Positions 7,739 through 14,221 are shown, counted from the first letter of the stretch. The stretch is DNA of 14,406 bases from UBA4738 sp002413305 (GCA_036847185.1 DAIUAM010000058.1:1-14406), one strand, 5' to 3'. Numbers and translations are program-made. Notes: generated by a model from the sequence alone, not told the origin.

Positions 7739-8088
7739 GCCAGCTTCCTCAGCCGAAGCAGGTCGCTGAAGCTGGCCTCGATCTTGACCTGGCCGCCCAG
7801 GAACGAGCCGAACAGGGACTTGTTGCCGTCCACCAGGTCGACGAGATGGTCGCTGGAGACCCGAACCTTGATCTCTGCCTCGCCCGCGGGAGCGCCCTGG
7901 TGCAGGCCCTTCATGTGGCCGCGCGACAACTCGGTCCAGTAGACCGCGTCGAGGTCCGGGATGGCTACCTCGATCACCCGAGGCTCCGGGAGGGCTTCGG
8001 CGAGCGACTCCTTGGCTCCGTCCGGCGCCTCATCCAGTCGCTCGATCAGTTCGCGCAGCTTGCGTTCCACCTGCCGCTTCGTCGCCAA
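7735..8088 (-). CDS. SCP2 sterol-binding-like domain protein
   Basis: This is a 117-residue, single-domain protein. An N-terminal helix (VERKLRELIERLDE, 7-20) is followed by an SCP2-type alpha/beta fold with YWTELSRGHMKGLH (50-63), IKVRVSSDHLVDLVDG (73-88) and the typical end SLFGSFLGGQVKIEASFSDL (91-110). SCP2 folds bind lipids or other hydrophobic ligands in a pocket; the ligand here is unknown. Similar small genes sit beside tlyA in other Actinomycetota. TTG 8088 is preferred because of a GGGGAG ribosome binding site 5 nt away (8094-8099). An in-frame ATG at 8139 would add 17 residues unlike the family and has no ribosome binding site. The open frame further upstream is a shadow of the opposite gene. 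It overlaps the rhomboid start by 4 nt. Confidence 0.82.
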   Translation of the reverse strand: MATKRQVERKLRELIERLDEAPDGAKESLAEALPEPRVIEVAIPDLDAVYWTELSRGHMKGLHQGAPAGEAEIKVRVSSDHLVDLVDGNKSLFGSFLGGQVKIEASFSDLLRLRKLA

Positions 8089-8181
8089 GAGGGCTCCCCA
8101 TCGATCGCGGGCGGAGTGCGGCGGCCCGCCGAACGCCATGCGCCGGCCGTGACAGCGACGGCCCCCCCGCCGGCGGCGCGG

Positions 8182-8187
8182 ATTGTA
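8182..8187 (-). promoter_or_regulatory. -10 element (TACAAT) for the SCP2-rhomboid operon
   Basis: On the minus strand GGTACAATCC gives TACAAT, one base off TATAAT and the best -10 match in the window. A transcript would start near 8175 and have a leader of about 87 nt to the TTG at 8088. It lies 28 bp from the -10 of the divergent phasin-like gene, so the two promoters may interfere or share a regulator. Confidence 0.5.
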
Positions 8188-8214
8188 CCCCAACCCTCTG
8201 GTGCTGCCGGTTGC

Positions 8215-8220
8215 TATCCT
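8215..8220 (+). promoter_or_regulatory. -10 element (TATCCT) for the phasin-tlyA-nadK operon
   Basis: GCTATCCT matches TANNNT and is identical to the octamer before the SSB-like gene (3367-3374). It ends 7 nt before the ATG at 8228, with only pyrimidines between (TCCCCAC-like) and no ribosome binding site, so a leaderless transcript is predicted. Confidence 0.5.
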
Positions 8221-8227
8221 TCCCCAC

Positions 8228-8782
8228 ATGTTGGATGACATGCGCAAGTACGTACGGGCCGGGCTCGAGGCCGCGGCCGGGCAGGTGCCCGACGAGATGA
8301 CCGGCGCGCTGTTCGCGCGGGCGGCGGGGATGGCGGAACAGCTGTCCGCGCTCGCCTCCGGGTTCATGCAGTGGTCGGCCGAGGCACGCGCCAGCCTCCT
8401 CAGCGAGGCGCGGCAGCTCATCGCCGGGCAGGTCGAAGAGATGGGGCTCGCCACCAAGCAGGAGGTCGAACGCCTCCGGCGGCGGATCGGGGAGCTCGAG
8501 GAGGGCTTGGAGGAGGCTCGGAAGGCCGGGCGGGGGCGATCCACGGCCAAGCTTTCCACGGCCAAGGCCTCGACGGCGCGGGGCTCGGGCGGCCCGTCTC
8601 CGACCGCCAAGCGCTCGACCGCCAAGCGCTCGACCGCCAAGCGCCCCACGGCCAAGCTTTCCACGGCCAAGGGTTCGGCTCGGAGCGGATCGGCGGATAG
8701 GGGTTCCGGGAAGACGAGTTCGGCGAAGCGCGCCACGGCGTCCCGCGGTACGCGTTCGAGCCGCGACACGACCTCGGGGTGA
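8228..8782 (+). CDS. Phasin-like helical protein with repetitive basic tail
   Basis: In this 184-residue protein, residues 1-103 are amphipathic helix: MLDDMRKYVRAGLEAA at the start, and a coiled-coil end ATKQEVERLRRRIGELEEGLEEA (75-97, cited by position) that resembles the C-terminal helix of phasins and polyhydroxyalkanoate granule-associated proteins. Residues 105-149 are five-residue repeats of the type STAKR, and the rest is Ser/Lys/Arg rich. Histone-like tails of this kind occur in PhaF, which binds both PHA granules and DNA; a granule or nucleoid role is inferred by analogy. No PHA synthase is visible nearby, so a general coiled-coil, membrane- or DNA-associated protein is an alternative. 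It starts at a probable leaderless ATG. The next gene, tlyA, begins 1 nt after its stop. Confidence 0.75.
   Translation: MLDDMRKYVRAGLEAAAGQVPDEMTGALFARAAGMAEQLSALASGFMQWSAEARASLLSEARQLIAGQVEEMGLATKQEVERLRRRIGELEEGLEEARKAGRGRSTAKLSTAKASTARGSGGPSPTAKRSTAKRSTAKRPTAKLSTAKGSARSGSADRGSGKTSSAKRATASRGTRSSRDTTSG
8540..8584 (+). repeat. 15-nt coding repeat, first block (3 units)
   Basis: Three consecutive 15-nt units encode STAKL, STAKA and STARG (residues 105-119 of the phasin-like protein). The first two share TCCACGGCCAAG exactly. A stretch of more than 20 nt spanning them recurs about 105 nt downstream in the second block, which indicates recent duplication inside the gene. Confidence 0.85.
8600..8674 (+). 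repeat. 15-nt coding repeat, second block (5 units)
   Basis: Five units encode PTAKR, STAKR, STAKR, PTAKL and STAKG (residues 125-149). Units two and three are identical (TCGACCGCCAAGCGC) and unit one differs only at its first base. The near-identity at the DNA level suggests slippage-driven expansion, so copy number may differ between strains or be hard to assemble. Confidence 0.85.
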
Positions 8783-8783
8783 G

Positions 8784-9590
8784 GTGCGCCGGCGGCTGGA
8801 CGTCGAGATGGTCCGCCGCGGGATCGTGGCCACCCCGTCGGAGGCCGCGCTGGCCATCCGCTCGGGGAAGGTGACCGTGGCCGGACGGCCGGCGGCCAAG
8901 GCCGGCACCCTGGTCCTGGAGGACGAGCCGATCGCGCTCGCGGCGCCCGCGCGGAGGTTCGTTTCCCGCGGCGGGGAGAAGCTCGAAGCCGCCCTCGACC
9001 GGTTCGACGTCCGCGTCGGAGGGCTGGACGCGCTCGACGCGGGGGCCTCGGCCGGTGGATTCACGGACTGCCTGCTGCAGCGGGACGCGGCCCGCGTGCT
9101 CGCCGTGGACGTCGGGTACGGGCAGTTCGACTGGCGACTCCGTGAGGATCCCCGGGTGACCCTGCTCGAGCGGACCAACGTCCGCGACCTCGACCCGTCC
9201 GCCCTGCCGTTCACCGCCACGATCGTCACGGCCGACCTCTCCTTCATCTCGCTGCGTCTGGTGCTCCCGGCGCTGATCGCCTGCGCGGCCGATCCCGCCG
9301 AGTTCGTCCTGCTCGTGAAGCCGCAGTTCGAGGCCGGCCGGGCCGACGTGGGCGAGGGCGGAGTGGTGCGCGACCCACGTGTATGGCGGCGCTCGATCGA
9401 GGCCGTCGCCGGTTCGCTCCGGGACCTGCACATCGAACCCGCCGGCGCGATGGCGTCACCGCTGCTCGGTCCCGCCGGCAACGCCGAGTTCGTGCTCCAT
9501 GCGCGGCGCCCGCCGCACGAAGGATCCGCGGGGTTCGACGTGGTGAGCGCCGTGCACGAAGCCCTCTCCCTGACCGGAAGGGCCGGGTGA
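8784..9590 (+). CDS. tlyA: TlyA: 16S/23S rRNA 2'-O-methyltransferase
   Basis: This 268-residue protein has an N-terminal S4 RNA-binding domain (RRRLDVEMVRRGIVATPSEA, 2-21, to about 58) followed by an FtsJ-type Rossmann methyltransferase. Visible motifs are SRGGEKLEAAL (61-71), the SAM site DAGASAGGFTDCLLQ (85-99) and VKPQFEAG (178-185). The catalytic tetrad aligns as K66, D151, K179 and E235, each three positions before the M. tuberculosis K69-D154-K182-E238. In mycobacteria TlyA methylates C1409 of 16S and C1920 of 23S rRNA, and its loss gives capreomycin resistance. Length is as expected. The GTG start lies 1 nt after the phasin-like stop, and the stop overlaps nadK by 4 nt, so all three are one operon. 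Confidence 0.97.
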   Translation: MRRRLDVEMVRRGIVATPSEAALAIRSGKVTVAGRPAAKAGTLVLEDEPIALAAPARRFVSRGGEKLEAALDRFDVRVGGLDALDAGASAGGFTDCLLQRDAARVLAVDVGYGQFDWRLREDPRVTLLERTNVRDLDPSALPFTATIVTADLSFISLRLVLPALIACAADPAEFVLLVKPQFEAGRADVGEGGVVRDPRVWRRSIEAVAGSLRDLHIEPAGAMASPLLGPAGNAEFVLHARRPPHEGSAGFDVVSAVHEALSLTGRAG

Positions 9591-10468
9591 GCCGGATGGG
9601 CGAGATCGCCACGGCGGGTTTCGTCGTCCACGTCGGGCGGGCGGAGGCCATCGACGCGGCGCGGTCGCTGGCGGGGTGGTTGCGGGAACGAGGTGTGCGC
9701 ACCCGCTCACTGAAGGAGGAGCCGTTCGACGCAGACGAGGAGATGTCGGTCGAAGCGTTCGCCGACGGGCTCGGCGTGGTGGTCTCCGTCGGTGGGGATG
9801 GGACACTCCTCCGGGCGGCCCAGCTCGCCGGTCCGGCCGACGTGCCGCTCCTCGGCGTCAAGGTAGGGCGACTCGGCTTCCTGACGGAGGTCGAACTGGC
9901 CCAGGCTCCGGCCGTCCTCACCGCGCTCTTGCGGGGCGCCGCGGTGACGGAGCAGCGCACGGCCCTCCTGGCTCAGCGGCTCGACGAGCCGTGGGCCGCC
10001 CCGGCCTGGGCCCTGAACGAGGTGATCGTGGAGAAGCGGGCGCGCCACCGCGTGATCACGCTGCGGGCCCTGATCGGCGACGATTACGTCACCACGTTCT
10101 CGGGCGACGGCCTGATCGTGGCCACCCCCACCGGATCGACGGCGTATTCGTTCTCCGCCCGCGGTCCGATCGTCTCGCCACGGGTGGATGCCCTCCTCCT
10201 GACGCCCGTTTCGCCGCACATGGTCTTCGACCGGTCCATCGTCCTCGGTCCGGAGGAAGGGGTCACGATCGAGGTGGTGGGCGAGGAGCCGGGCGTGCTC
10301 TCGGCCGACGGGCAGGAGGGCCCTGACCTCCCCATCGGCGCGCGGGTCCGGATCGAGAAGTCTCCGAAGCCGGCCCGGCTGGTCCGCCGGGAGGGCTCGC
10401 CGACGTTCTTCGCGCTGCTCCGAGAGAAGTTCTCGCTTCCCGGGGTGGGCCCGCACGCGGACCCGTGA
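9587..10468 (+). CDS. nadK: NAD kinase
   Basis: This 293-residue protein makes NADP from NAD and ATP or polyphosphate. Diagnostic motifs are VGGDGTLLRAA (68-78, catalytic D71), ALNEVIVEK (142-150, the NE pair at 144-145), and DGLIVATPTGSTAYSFS (174-190). The motif normally read as GVNxGxLGFL is GVKVGRLGFL here (90-99), with Lys in place of Asn; this position varies in some families. The GTG at 9587 is preferred: it overlaps the tlyA stop (GTGA) and has a GGAAGG ribosome binding site 5 nt upstream (9576-9581). ATG 9596 would shorten it by three residues. The usual downstream partner recN is missing here. Confidence 0.97.
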   Translation: MSRMGEIATAGFVVHVGRAEAIDAARSLAGWLRERGVRTRSLKEEPFDADEEMSVEAFADGLGVVVSVGGDGTLLRAAQLAGPADVPLLGVKVGRLGFLTEVELAQAPAVLTALLRGAAVTEQRTALLAQRLDEPWAAPAWALNEVIVEKRARHRVITLRALIGDDYVTTFSGDGLIVATPTGSTAYSFSARGPIVSPRVDALLLTPVSPHMVFDRSIVLGPEEGVTIEVVGEEPGVLSADGQEGPDLPIGARVRIEKSPKPARLVRREGSPTFFALLREKFSLPGVGPHADP

Positions 10469-10508
10469 GCGGTCCGTCGCGCGCCCGGTCCACCCAGGCC
10501 CGAGCGGC

Positions 10509-10514
10509 TAAGGT
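10509..10514 (+). promoter_or_regulatory. -10 element (TAAGGT) for the steA cluster
   Basis: GGCTAAGGT lies in the 86-nt gap after nadK. It ends 9 nt before the ATG at 10524, the same hexamer and gap as at 1314-1319. Transcription would start at or just before that ATG, not at the steA GTG 31 nt further on, so the first translated item may be the small upstream ORF. Confidence 0.5.
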
Positions 10515-10523
10515 GGTTCGGTC

Positions 10524-10574
10524 ATGGGCAGGACACGGGGAGGCGTGAGGCAGGGTGGCCGTTCGGGTCGGTAG
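10524..10574 (+). CDS. Possible leaderless upstream ORF (16 aa) overlapping steA
   Basis: ATG at 10524 opens a 16-codon frame, MGRTRGGVRQGGRSGR, ending at TAG 10572-10574. That is 20 nt past the steA GTG and in a different frame. It sits 9 nt after a TAAGGT -10 element, so it could be read from the 5' end of a leaderless mRNA. Its overlap with the steA start could couple or limit steA translation. The peptide is Arg/Gly rich and resembles no known leader. It may also be chance: 16 codons in GC-rich DNA are not rare. Confidence 0.35.
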   Translation: MGRTRGGVRQGGRSGR

Positions 10575-11715
10575 GCGCCGGACCAGGACGCAGGCCGGCC
10601 GGGCGCGCGTCGACCGCAGGACGAAGAACCTCCTCCGTCGCGTGCAGCAGGGCGAGGTCGCCGTGATCGACCACGAGGACCTGGACCGGGTCAGCGCGGA
10701 GGGACTGGTCGAGAAGGAAGTGTCGGCGGTGGTCAACGCGGCCCGGTCGATCTCCGGCCGATATCCGAACCTCGGCCCACTGATCCTGGTCGAACACGGT
10801 ATCCCGCTGGTGGACGGCGTCGGCCGTCTGCTGATGCAGAAGGTGCGGGAGGGTGACCCGGTTCGGCTGGACGGCGACCGGATCTACATCCGGGATGGAC
10901 TGGTGGCCGTCGGGATCCGGCAGACCACGGAGTCGGTGATCGCCGAGATGGACGTCGCCCGCCAGCGCCTGGCCGAGCAGTTCGAATCCTTCGCGGAGAA
11001 CACGCTCGAGTTCATGGCCCGCGAGCGGGACCTCCTGTTCGGCGGCCTCGGTCTCCCCGACCTGGAGCACGACGTCAGCGGCAAGCACGTGCTGGTGGTG
11101 GTGCGCGGCTACAACTTCAAGGAGGACCTCGCCGCGCTCCGTCCCTACATCCAGGAGGTGCACCCGGTCCTGATCGGGGTCGACGGGGGAGCCGACGCGC
11201 TGCTGGAAGAGGGCTACAAGCCGCACCTCATCGTGGGGGACATGGACTCGGTGACCGAGCGCGCGCTCCAGTCAGGTGCCGAGATCGTCCTGCACGCTTA
11301 CCCGAACGGGTACGCGCCGGGCAAGGAACGGCTCACCGCGCTCCGCCTCCCGTACAAGGTGATGAAGGTGTCGGGGACCAGCGAGGATGCCGCGTTCATC
11401 CTGGCGCACGGCAAGGGCGCCGACCTCATCGTGGCCGTGGGGAGCCACGGGAACCTGCGGGAGTTCCTCGACAAGGGCCGCCAGGGCATGGCGTCGACGT
11501 TCCTGGTCCGCCTTCGGGTCGGCGAGATCCTGGTGGACGCCAAAGGCGTGTCCCGCTTGTACCGGGGCCGCATCCGAGGTCGCGACGCGATCCTGCTGCT
11601 GGTGGCGGCGCTCGTTGCGATCGCCGTGATCGTCGCCGTCTCGCCGCCGCTCCGGCTCTACGTGAAGCTGCTCTACGAGTCGCTTCGGAACTTCGTCTTC
11701 CGGATCACCCATTGA
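10555..11715 (+). CDS. steA: SteA-like putative cytokinetic ring protein
   Basis: This 386-residue protein matches the actinobacterial SteA family (Rv1697-like). Visible are ARVDRRTKNLLRRV (17-30), VIDHEDLDRVSAEGLVE (37-53), SGRYPNLGP (67-75), LPDLEHDVSGKHVLVVVRGYN (167-187, by position), a thiamine-pyrophosphokinase-like stretch GVDGGADALL (208-217) with HLIVGDMDS (224-232), and STFLVRLRVGEILVDAKGVSRLY (314-336). One C-terminal membrane helix (345-363) is followed by a short tail. In Corynebacterium glutamicum SteA works with SteB in cell separation through the peptidoglycan hydrolase pathway. The TPK-like aspartates (D210, D229, D231) appear intact here. The GTG start has a GGGGAGG 11 nt upstream, a long spacing. 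It overlaps steB by 4 nt (TTGA). Confidence 0.93.
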   Translation: MAVRVGRRRTRTQAGRARVDRRTKNLLRRVQQGEVAVIDHEDLDRVSAEGLVEKEVSAVVNAARSISGRYPNLGPLILVEHGIPLVDGVGRLLMQKVREGDPVRLDGDRIYIRDGLVAVGIRQTTESVIAEMDVARQRLAEQFESFAENTLEFMARERDLLFGGLGLPDLEHDVSGKHVLVVVRGYNFKEDLAALRPYIQEVHPVLIGVDGGADALLEEGYKPHLIVGDMDSVTERALQSGAEIVLHAYPNGYAPGKERLTALRLPYKVMKVSGTSEDAAFILAHGKGADLIVAVGSHGNLREFLDKGRQGMASTFLVRLRVGEILVDAKGVSRLYRGRIRGRDAILLLVAALVAIAVIVAVSPPLRLYVKLLYESLRNFVFRITH

Positions 11716-12647
11716 TCTCGTTCCGCTACCACCTGGTCTCGATCGTGGCGGTGTTCCTCGCCCTCGCGGTCGGGATCCTCATGGGCACCACCGTCATCAA
11801 GCAGGGGATCATCGACCAGCTCAACCAGCAGGCGAACCGGGCCCTCCGGAGCTCCGGCGCGCTCCGCCAGCAGGTCTCCCAGCTCCAGTCGGAGGTTGCG
11901 GCCCTGAACCGGTTCATGACGCAGGCCCAACCGCAGCTCATCGCCGGCAAGCTGGCCGGGCAGGAAGTCGTCCTGGTGACCATGGAAGGGGTCGACCCGT
12001 CGGAGGTCGACGGGGTGCGCAGGGCGCTGCAGCAGGCCGGGGCGACGGTGGTGGCCGAGCTGGTCGCCACGTCCAGGATGGGCGTCCCGGACCAGAAGGC
12101 CGAATCGGACCTCGAGGCGGCCATCGGCGCCACCACGTCACCGTCCACGCCCGCCGACCTGTCGGCCGAGGCGGCCACCGTGCTGGCCCAGCGCCTGGCG
12201 GCCGGTCCCGACCCGAGCGGCCCGGACGTGCTCCGCCAGCTGATCTCCGGAGGCTTCCTCGCTCTTCGGCCCGTTGCGAACGGCGATCCCACCGAGATCG
12301 GGTCGTCCGTCCAGGCCGACGTCGTGCTCTCTGGGGGCCCGGCGCAGCCCTCGGTCGATCCGGCGTCCTTCCTTGTCCCGCTCACCGCGGGCCTCGTCGC
12401 CGCGTCGCAGCCGGTAGTGGCGGCAGAAGCCCAGGACCCCGCGTACGACTTCGTCTCCCTCATCCGGGCGGACGGCACGCTCGACCAGCACCTGGTGACG
12501 GTCGACGATGCGGACGCCGTGCAGGGCCAGGTCGCAGTGGTGCTCGGGCTGAGCGCGCTGCTCGTTTCGCCGGGGAACGGCGGCGACTACGGCGTTCGCG
12601 GCAGCGCGTCGTCGATCCTCCCGCCGGTGCCGGCCCCGACGCCGTGA
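11712..12647 (+). CDS. steB: SteB / MctB-type copper-transporter-family protein
   Basis: This 311-residue protein begins with the family hallmark ISFRYHLVSIVAVFLALAVG (2-21), a single N-terminal membrane anchor (about 6-26). A coiled coil follows (30-70, QLNQQANRALRSSGALRQQV and on) and then an extracellular alpha/beta domain with VVLVTMEGVD (86-95) and a Pro-rich end. Automatic annotation usually says copper transporter, from M. tuberculosis MctB (Rv1698), proposed as an outer-membrane copper exporter. The C. glutamicum homologue SteB instead acts with SteA in cell separation. No Cys or Met cluster for copper is seen, so the SteB reading is preferred. TTG 11712 is the only start that keeps the conserved N-terminus, and it overlaps the steA stop, so translation is coupled. 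Confidence 0.92.
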   Translation: MISFRYHLVSIVAVFLALAVGILMGTTVIKQGIIDQLNQQANRALRSSGALRQQVSQLQSEVAALNRFMTQAQPQLIAGKLAGQEVVLVTMEGVDPSEVDGVRRALQQAGATVVAELVATSRMGVPDQKAESDLEAAIGATTSPSTPADLSAEAATVLAQRLAAGPDPSGPDVLRQLISGGFLALRPVANGDPTEIGSSVQADVVLSGGPAQPSVDPASFLVPLTAGLVAASQPVVAAEAQDPAYDFVSLIRADGTLDQHLVTVDDADAVQGQVAVVLGLSALLVSPGNGGDYGVRGSASSILPPVPAPTP

Positions 12648-13321
12648 TGCCCGGCGTGCTGGCCGTGGTCACCGCGCGGGACGAGGAGGGTTCCATCGGC
12701 CTGACGGTGAAGGCGCTCCGAGCCGTGGCGTCGATCGACGAGGTGGCGGTGGTCGACGACGGCTCCGGGGACCGGACGGCCGAGGAGGCGAACGCCGCCG
12801 GGGCCAGGGTGTTGTCGCTGCGGCGCGGCCGGGGGAAGGGCGGCGCGCTGGAGGCTGCGCTGGATCGGTTGCCGCCCGCCGGAATCTACGTGCTGGTCGA
12901 CGGCGACGTCGGCGATACGGCAACGGAGGCCGAACCGCTGGTGGAGCTGGTCTTGCGTGGTGAGGCGGACGTGGCCGTCGGCCGGCTCCCCGCTCTGGCT
13001 GGTGGGGGATTCGGGATCGTACGGTCCGCGGCCTCGTGGGCCGTTCGAACCGGAACGGGACTCCGCGTCGATGCCCCCCTGTCGGGACAGCGAGCGCTGA
13101 CCCGCGAGGCGCTGTTCGCCTGCCGGCCGCTCGCTGCAGGGTTCGGGCTGGAGACCGCCATGCTGCTGGACGCGGGACGGCTCGGATTCCGGGTGGTGGA
13201 GGTCCCCGTCATCATGCGCCACCGTCCGACGGGGCGCGGGCCGTCGGGGTTCGTCCATCGGGCAGGACAGGGTCTCGACATCCTGCTGGCGGTGGCCCCG
13301 AGGCTCGTGGGCATGCGATGA
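12647..13321 (+). CDS. Family 2 glycosyltransferase (GT-A fold)
   Basis: This protein of about 224 residues has the GT-A nucleotide-sugar fold: LAVVTARDEE (near 5-14), VVDDGSGDRT (36-45), RGRGKGGALEAA (61-72), the DxD metal site LVDGDVGD (84-91), PLSGQRALTRE (145-155) and GFGLETAML (166-174), numbered from the GTG. The SGQRAL and GxE pattern recalls polyprenyl-phosphate and glucosyl-3-phosphoglycerate transferases. No membrane helix is present. Donor and acceptor cannot be read. Since the next gene looks like a lipid-phosphate sugar transferase, a lipid-linked glycan is a reasonable acceptor (inference). Two starts are possible: GTG 12644 (GTGA overlap with the steB stop) or ATG 12647 (TGATG overlap). 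ATG is listed. The stop overlaps the next gene by 4 nt. Confidence 0.88.
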   Translation: MPGVLAVVTARDEEGSIGLTVKALRAVASIDEVAVVDDGSGDRTAEEANAAGARVLSLRRGRGKGGALEAALDRLPPAGIYVLVDGDVGDTATEAEPLVELVLRGEADVAVGRLPALAGGGFGIVRSAASWAVRTGTGLRVDAPLSGQRALTREALFACRPLAAGFGLETAMLLDAGRLGFRVVEVPVIMRHRPTGRGPSGFVHRAGQGLDILLAVAPRLVGMR

Positions 13322-14172
13322 CGTTCTTCGTGCTGCTCGCGGGGGGCTCGTTCGCGCTGACGGCAGCGTCCCTGGTGGCCATGCGGGGGGCCCGCGTGCC
13401 CGAGGCCGAGAACTACCGGGGCCGCCGTCTCCGCGTGGCCCTGGGCCCGGCGGCCGGCGCGTCGGTCCTGGTTCTGCTGTCGGTGGCACTGGTGATGTCG
13501 GGCAGCCATGGGGCGTTCCGGTTCCGAACGAGCGTCCGGGCCGCGCAGCTGCTCGGCGCCTTCCTGGTGCTGGCGGCCGGGTGGCAGGACGACCGCCGGC
13601 CGGGGCGGGGCCGTGGGCTGGCCGGGCATCTCCGGGAGGGTTCGCGTGGCCGGCTCACGCCGGGACTCGTGAAGCTGGTCGTGATCGTGGCAGCGGCGGC
13701 GGCCGTCGTCCTGTCCACCGGGGGTCCGGTCTGGCGGGTCCTGCTGGGGATCCCGGTGATCGCTGGGACCGCCAACGCGTGGAACCTGCTGGACGTCCGG
13801 CCGGCCCGGTCGGTGAAATACGCGCTGGTGGTGGCGCTTGCGCTTGGGCCGTTCGCCGCCCGCCACGACCCCGTGATCGTGCCGATCGGGTTCGGCGCAG
13901 CGCTCGCGGCGCTTCCGTTCGACCTGCGGGAGCACGCGATGCTGGGCGACACCGGTGCGAACCTGCTGGGGTTCCTCCTGGGGGTGGCCGTGTTCGAGAC
14001 GGTTCCCACGTGGGGGCTGGGGGTGGCGCTGGCATTCGTGCTGATGGTGCATTGGCTGTCCGAGACCGTCACACTGTCCCGGGTGATCCAGGCTGTGCCG
14101 GCGCTCCGATGGTTCGACGCGCTCGGTCGCCTGCCAGGTGGGCTGCGGGCCGAAGATTCCGCGCCTTCCTGA
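13318..14172 (+). CDS. MraY/WecA-superfamily (PNPT) phospho-sugar transferase-like membrane protein
   Basis: This 284-residue polytopic protein has membrane segments near 3-22, 44-62, 75-89, 117-134, 138-152, 167-180, 185-201, 214-228 and 232-246. Superfamily motifs are ENYRGRRLRVALG (31-43), the catalytic aspartate pair AGWQDDRRP (87-95), NAWNLLDVRPARSVK (153-167) in place of the usual NalNliDGlDGLA, and MLGDTGANLLGF (208-219). Enzymes of this group move a sugar-1-phosphate from a UDP-sugar to undecaprenyl phosphate. It is clearly shorter than MraY (about 360 residues) and lacks its HHH motif, so it is a divergent branch and not the essential MraY. ATG 13318 overlaps the glycosyltransferase stop (ATGA). 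An upstream extension of the open frame lies inside the glycosyltransferase gene and is rejected. Confidence 0.85.
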   Translation: MTFFVLLAGGSFALTAASLVAMRGARVPEAENYRGRRLRVALGPAAGASVLVLLSVALVMSGSHGAFRFRTSVRAAQLLGAFLVLAAGWQDDRRPGRGRGLAGHLREGSRGRLTPGLVKLVVIVAAAAAVVLSTGGPVWRVLLGIPVIAGTANAWNLLDVRPARSVKYALVVALALGPFAARHDPVIVPIGFGAALAALPFDLREHAMLGDTGANLLGFLLGVAVFETVPTWGLGVALAFVLMVHWLSETVTLSRVIQAVPALRWFDALGRLPGGLRAEDSAPS

Positions 14173-14204
14173 GCGAAATGCTTCTCACCCGGCGATTCCG
14201 CTGA

Positions 14205-14210
14205 TAAAGT
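14205..14210 (+). promoter_or_regulatory. -10 element (TAAAGT) for pyrG
   Basis: CTGATAAAGTG, in the 49-nt gap after the PNPT gene, fits TANNNT and ends 11 nt before the GTG at 14222. A start 7 nt after the hexamer would leave a leader of about 4 nt, too short for a ribosome binding site, and none is seen. No attenuation structure of the kind that controls pyrG in Bacillus is visible in this gap. Confidence 0.5.
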
Positions 14211-14221
14211 GAAATCCCGTA

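Noticed and set aside
8600..8674. Regularly spaced short repeats considered as a CRISPR-like array
   Set aside because: The 15-nt units are directly contiguous, without spacers, and are in frame with a coding repeat.
8030..9631. 533-aa minus-strand open frame opposite the phasin-like gene and tlyA
   Set aside because: Ser/Arg-rich shadow of tlyA, whose motifs are unambiguous on the plus strand. The LAVERLAVE-like repeats in a neighbouring minus frame are just the antisense of the STAKR repeats.
10524..10600. A sequencing frameshift at the steA start, so that ATG 10524 would be the true steA start
   Set aside because: The steA frame from GTG 10555 already covers the conserved ARVDRRTKN start region, and the upstream 16 residues do not resemble SteA. 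It remains possible but unsupported.
10979..10996. TTCGAATCC-like T-loop sequence resembling a tRNA
   Set aside because: It lies inside the steA coding frame, and no acceptor or anticodon stems can be formed around it.
11712..12647. Naming the steB gene purely as a copper exporter
   Set aside because: No copper-binding Cys/Met/His cluster is visible and the neighbour is steA, so the cell-separation role is the better-supported context.
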